Shown here: one piece after another, positions 12,542-15,066 of the stretch
How the letters are laid out: each line of letters begins with the position of its first letter
How positions within the stretch are numbered: the stretch's first letter is position 1
Assembly: GCA_044375275.1 (NCBI GenBank)
Contig: JBILMZ010000068.1
Coordinates: forward strand, 1 to 15,066
Reading direction: 5' to 3'
DNA from: SZUA-430 sp044375275
Lineage (GTDB): Bacteria > Pseudomonadota > Alphaproteobacteria > Micropepsales > Micropepsaceae
DNA: 15,066 bases
The notes under the pieces: generated by a model
What the model was told of the DNA's origin: nothing
The model's input: the letters and a program-made list of their open reading frames with translations, nothing else
Database searches by the model: none
Translations under genes and position numbers: made by a program

Positions 12542-15037
12542 TCATTTCTGGAACGACAGTTCGACCCCGAACATCTGCGGTTCGTTGTAGTAGTCATTCC
12601 CCAGCACGTTCTGCAGGCGATATGTCTCGTCGGAGAGGTTGCGCCCGAAGATCGAAAGCTTCCAGGCCTCACCTGCAATACCCATGCGTGCATCGTAGAG
12701 CGTGTAGCCGTCGAACCCACGCGAGTTGTCGGCGTTCTCGAAGCCGCCGTAAGCCGTCTGCATGCTGCCTGCAAGCTGGCCGGTTAAGCCGTTCCACAAG
12801 GGAACGAAGTAGGCAGCCGATACCGCCATCTGGATATCGCGCATGCGCGGCACCTGTCGGCCATTCAGGTCGACAACGTCCGGCACACCGTCTCCGTTGG
12901 TGTCGATGAGGATCGACGTGCCCGGCTCGAACTGTCCGTCCTGGGTTGCGGCGGAGACGCTCAGGAACATCCTGCCGGGACCGACATCAAACCTTGTCCG
13001 CGCTTCAGCCTCTATGCCCCATGTGTAAGCATTCCCGGCGTTGTCGAGCAACAGACCCCGTGAGCCAGCCGACGGGGCCGTCACGACCTGGATGTTCTTG
13101 GTCTCGGTATAGTAGGCAGCCATATCCAGCGAGACGAAGCTCAACAGGCGCCCCTTCCAACCAAGCTCGTAGGAATAGGCATATTCCGGGTCGTAGGCGA
13201 TCAGCCCCTGCAGGTCCGCGCGCGGCAGACCGTTCGGCGGGGTATTGTTGAAGCCACCCGGACGGAAGCCGGTTGCAAAGCGCGCATAGCCTCTGTCGGT
13301 TTCGTTGATGTCCCACTTCAGCGTTGCCGCCGGCGTGAGACGGGTCCAGGACTCGCCCTGGTCGAACCTCAGCGTGTCGCGGCTGATGCCGCCGTCAGCA
13401 ACACAGTCCGCTGTGCCAGAAATCGAAGGCGGGCAGAACTGGGCCGGCTGCCCGAGGACGAGGATTTCAGCCAGACGCCCTGCGGGGACGGCGCCCGCTC
13501 CGAAATAGACGAGCGGGTCATCGGAATAGCGCTGGAACTGGTAGTCCTTGTTGTCCTGCTGCAAGCGCGCCTCGAGGCCGAGCGTCAGGTCCTGCGCCAG
13601 GTCGTAGTCGATGGAGCCGAAGAGAGAATAGGATTTCAGTTCCTCGGAGAACATATCATTGTTCAGGTTCTGCCGCGCCGTGGACAATGCCGTGCCAACC
13701 TGAAGAGCCGTCAGCGCCACGCCAAGGGGCCCTGAGTCCGGGTTCGCGGTAACGCCGCCTCCCGGATTGCAGCCTGCAACAAACACAGGCGCGCCCGCGA
13801 CAGTGTATGACGGGCAGAAGCCTCCGGAATTGTTGGCGACGTCGGTCTGGGCGGCCTGTGCCTCCACGCCGACAAGCCAGCGGAAGCGCGTCTCACCCTT
13901 TGAAGCCAGGAACAACTCGAACCCTGACCGCGCAAAATCCTCGGTCTGTGCCGCAGCCAAGTCGATCCCCTGGCCGTTGATGGTATAGCCGGAAATGCCG
14001 TTGAAGTGATCGAGGTCCTCGTTCGTGCGGGCAGCGTCACGGACCCGGTGATTTATTTTCAGTGACACCTTTCCAAAGTCTGTATCGAATTCGCCCGTGA
14101 GATACAGTGAATCCTCGCGAACGTCGGTATAGCCCTCGCGGTTCATGAAATTGCGCGTATAGATATCCGGATCAATTGCAAATCCACCTGCGCCGACTGG
14201 CGCCGCGGACCGGTAGCCAAGACTGCTAAAACCGGGGGTCTTGCTGTCATAAATCTCGTATGTAAGCCGAATATTGGCGGCGTCGGATGGTTGCGCCGCC
14301 AGCGCGATACGCGCGCCGTAGAAGCTTCGCTGGTCGACCGTGTTTCCAGTCGTGAGATTTGTGATCGAGCCACCCTTCTGGTCGTCGAGCAAGCCGGCCA
14401 CGCGCAGGTTCAGGACTTCGTCCAGAACCGGCGTGTTGATCACGCCTTCGAAGCCTGTTCGCTCGGTGTCCTGCCAGCCAATTTTTCCAGATATGCCGAA
14501 GATGTCGCTGGGGGCGTTGGTGACCACGTTGACTGCACCACCCACGGAATTGCGTCCGTAGAGGGCACCCTGCGGCCCACGCATGACTTCGAGGCGGTTG
14601 AGATCCAGCAGGTCGAGACGATTGAGAGATCGACCGCCAAAGCCGCCACCGGCAGCATAATGGCCATCCTTGAAAATGCCTGTCGATGTCTCAGAGAAAC
14701 CCAATCGACCGCCACCCTGACCGCGCATCGAGAAGTCGTTGAGATACTCGGGTCCTGAACTTACCAGTGTCGCACCCGGCACCTGGCGTACGTAGTCCTG
14801 GATGCCATCGACAACAAGGTTCTCTTTCTGCTGGCTGGTGATCGCCGTGACAGCACCCGGAACATCGCGCGCCTGCTCGCTGCGCTTGCGGGCGGTGACA
14901 GTCACCTTCTCCACGGCATCAGTGTTGCTCTCTGTGCCACCCGGCAGCGGTTTTGCCGGCTCGCTTGCAGCCTGCGCAAATGCCTGTCCCGCAGAGAGCG
15001 CCAGCGCACTGACCCCGATCAACAATGCAACTCTCAT
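12542..15037 (-). CDS. TonB-dependent outer-membrane receptor
   Basis: Outer-membrane transporter that takes up a scarce nutrient (iron complex, cofactor, sugar or similar) using energy from TonB-ExbBD; the ligand cannot be read from the sequence. From the ATG at 15037 it has 831 residues: signal peptide 1-23 (AFAQA), TonB box EKVTVTARKR (43-52), and plug domain about 55-175 with RGPQGALYGRNSVGGAVNVVT, then a 22-strand-type barrel. Barrel landmarks include ATGFRPGGFNN, YELGWKG, GIEAEARTRFDV and the C-terminal FGRNLSDETYR. The last residues are SFQK, so the final aromatic is not at the very end. Four cysteines lie in two predicted surface loops. A calcium-type loop DTNGDGVPDVVD lies at 712-723. 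An ATG at 15058 is in frame, but GAGGG upstream of 15037 fits better. Its promoter lies beyond the window. Confidence 0.95.
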   Translation of the reverse strand: MRVALLIGVSALALSAGQAFAQAASEPAKPLPGGTESNTDAVEKVTVTARKRSEQARDVPGAVTAITSQQKENLVVDGIQDYVRQVPGATLVSSGPEYLNDFSMRGQGGGRLGFSETSTGIFKDGHYAAGGGFGGRSLNRLDLLDLNRLEVMRGPQGALYGRNSVGGAVNVVTNAPSDIFGISGKIGWQDTERTGFEGVINTPVLDEVLNLRVAGLLDDQKGGSITNLTTGNTVDQRSFYGARIALAAQPSDAANIRLTYEIYDSKTPGFSSLGYRSAAPVGAGGFAIDPDIYTRNFMNREGYTDVREDSLYLTGEFDTDFGKVSLKINHRVRDAARTNEDLDHFNGISGYTINGQGIDLAAAQTEDFARSGFELFLASKGETRFRWLVGVEAQAAQTDVANNSGGFCPSYTVAGAPVFVAGCNPGGGVTANPDSGPLGVALTALQVGTALSTARQNLNNDMFSEELKSYSLFGSIDYDLAQDLTLGLEARLQQDNKDYQFQRYSDDPLVYFGAGAVPAGRLAEILVLGQPAQFCPPSISGTADCVADGGISRDTLRFDQGESWTRLTPAATLKWDINETDRGYARFATGFRPGGFNNTPPNGLPRADLQGLIAYDPEYAYSYELGWKGRLLSFVSLDMAAYYTETKNIQVVTAPSAGSRGLLLDNAGNAYTWGIEAEARTRFDVGPGRMFLSVSAATQDGQFEPGTSILIDTNGDGVPDVVDLNGRQVPRMRDIQMAVSAAYFVPLWNGLTGQLAGSMQTAYGGFENADNSRGFDGYTLYDARMGIAGEAWKLSIFGRNLSDETYRLQNVLGNDYYNEPQMFGVELSFQK

Positions 15038-15066
15038 TTTCGCCACCCTCACTTGCATGTCTTCCC

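Noticed and set aside
1..15066. Mobile element, phage, CRISPR array or defence system
   Set aside because: No transposase, integrase, repeat array, terminal repeats or defence-type domains were seen, and all genes look like ordinary chromosomal families.
1..15066. tRNA or other structured RNA genes
   Set aside because: No cloverleaf-like stretch or riboswitch pattern was recognised by eye; a covariance-model scan would be decisive.

Overview
The window is GC-rich, densely coded Gram-negative chromosomal DNA. Thirteen protein genes are supported; one of them, the signal peptide peptidase at the left edge, is cut by the window end. A Gram-negative envelope is shown by the many Sec or Tat signal sequences, a complete TonB-dependent outer-membrane receptor and an HtrA-type periplasmic protease. 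The gene families, the codon use and the style of the TonB-dependent receptor suggest an alphaproteobacterium, perhaps near Hyphomonadaceae or Caulobacterales. That placement is inference, as there is no rRNA or other marker gene. No tRNA, rRNA, CRISPR array, insertion sequence, integrase or attachment site was seen, and no gene-free stretch exceeds 300 bases; the longest, 6643-6893, is a divergent regulatory region.

Layout. On the minus strand at the left are the N-terminal part of SppA (1-588) and a YpfJ-type zinc metallopeptidase (762-1646), separated by a hairpin with a T tract. Divergent from these are a secreted or membrane-anchored NodB-type polysaccharide deacetylase (1827-2699) with a near-consensus promoter, and a small secreted CACC-motif protein of unknown function (2761-3366). 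Convergent with them are two minus-strand genes: an HtrA/DegP-like protease with two PDZ domains (3382-4743) and, upstream of it, a large secreted protein whose N-terminal half looks like an NlpC/P60 cysteine peptidase (4930-6642). An intergenic region with two candidate promoters and several inverted repeats separates this from a plus-strand operon: a PadR regulator (6894-7277), an overlapping HAAS plus membrane-sensor protein (7270-8193) and a PPK2 polyphosphate kinase (8219-9004). Next come a secreted six-bladed Kelch-like propeller (9102-10184), a convergent YcaQ/AlkX-type DNA glycosylase (10194-11423), a Tat/lipoprotein alpha/beta hydrolase (11551-12426), a strong intrinsic terminator, and a TonB-dependent receptor on the minus strand (12542-15037).

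How the genes fit together. The left half is a set of envelope protein-quality and cell-wall functions: three proteases, a likely cysteine amidase/peptidase and a polysaccharide deacetylase. They lie in separate transcription units. The most coherent multi-gene unit is PadR, HAAS-sensor and PPK2, in which overlap and short spacing suggest that a transcriptional regulator, a membrane signal-sensing partner and polyphosphate-driven nucleotide phosphorylation are made together. The right part looks like ordinary chromosomal housekeeping and nutrient uptake. I do not see a defence system or mobile element. The best candidates for undescribed biology are the PadR/HAAS-sensor/PPK2 operon, the NlpC-like protein and the CACC protein.
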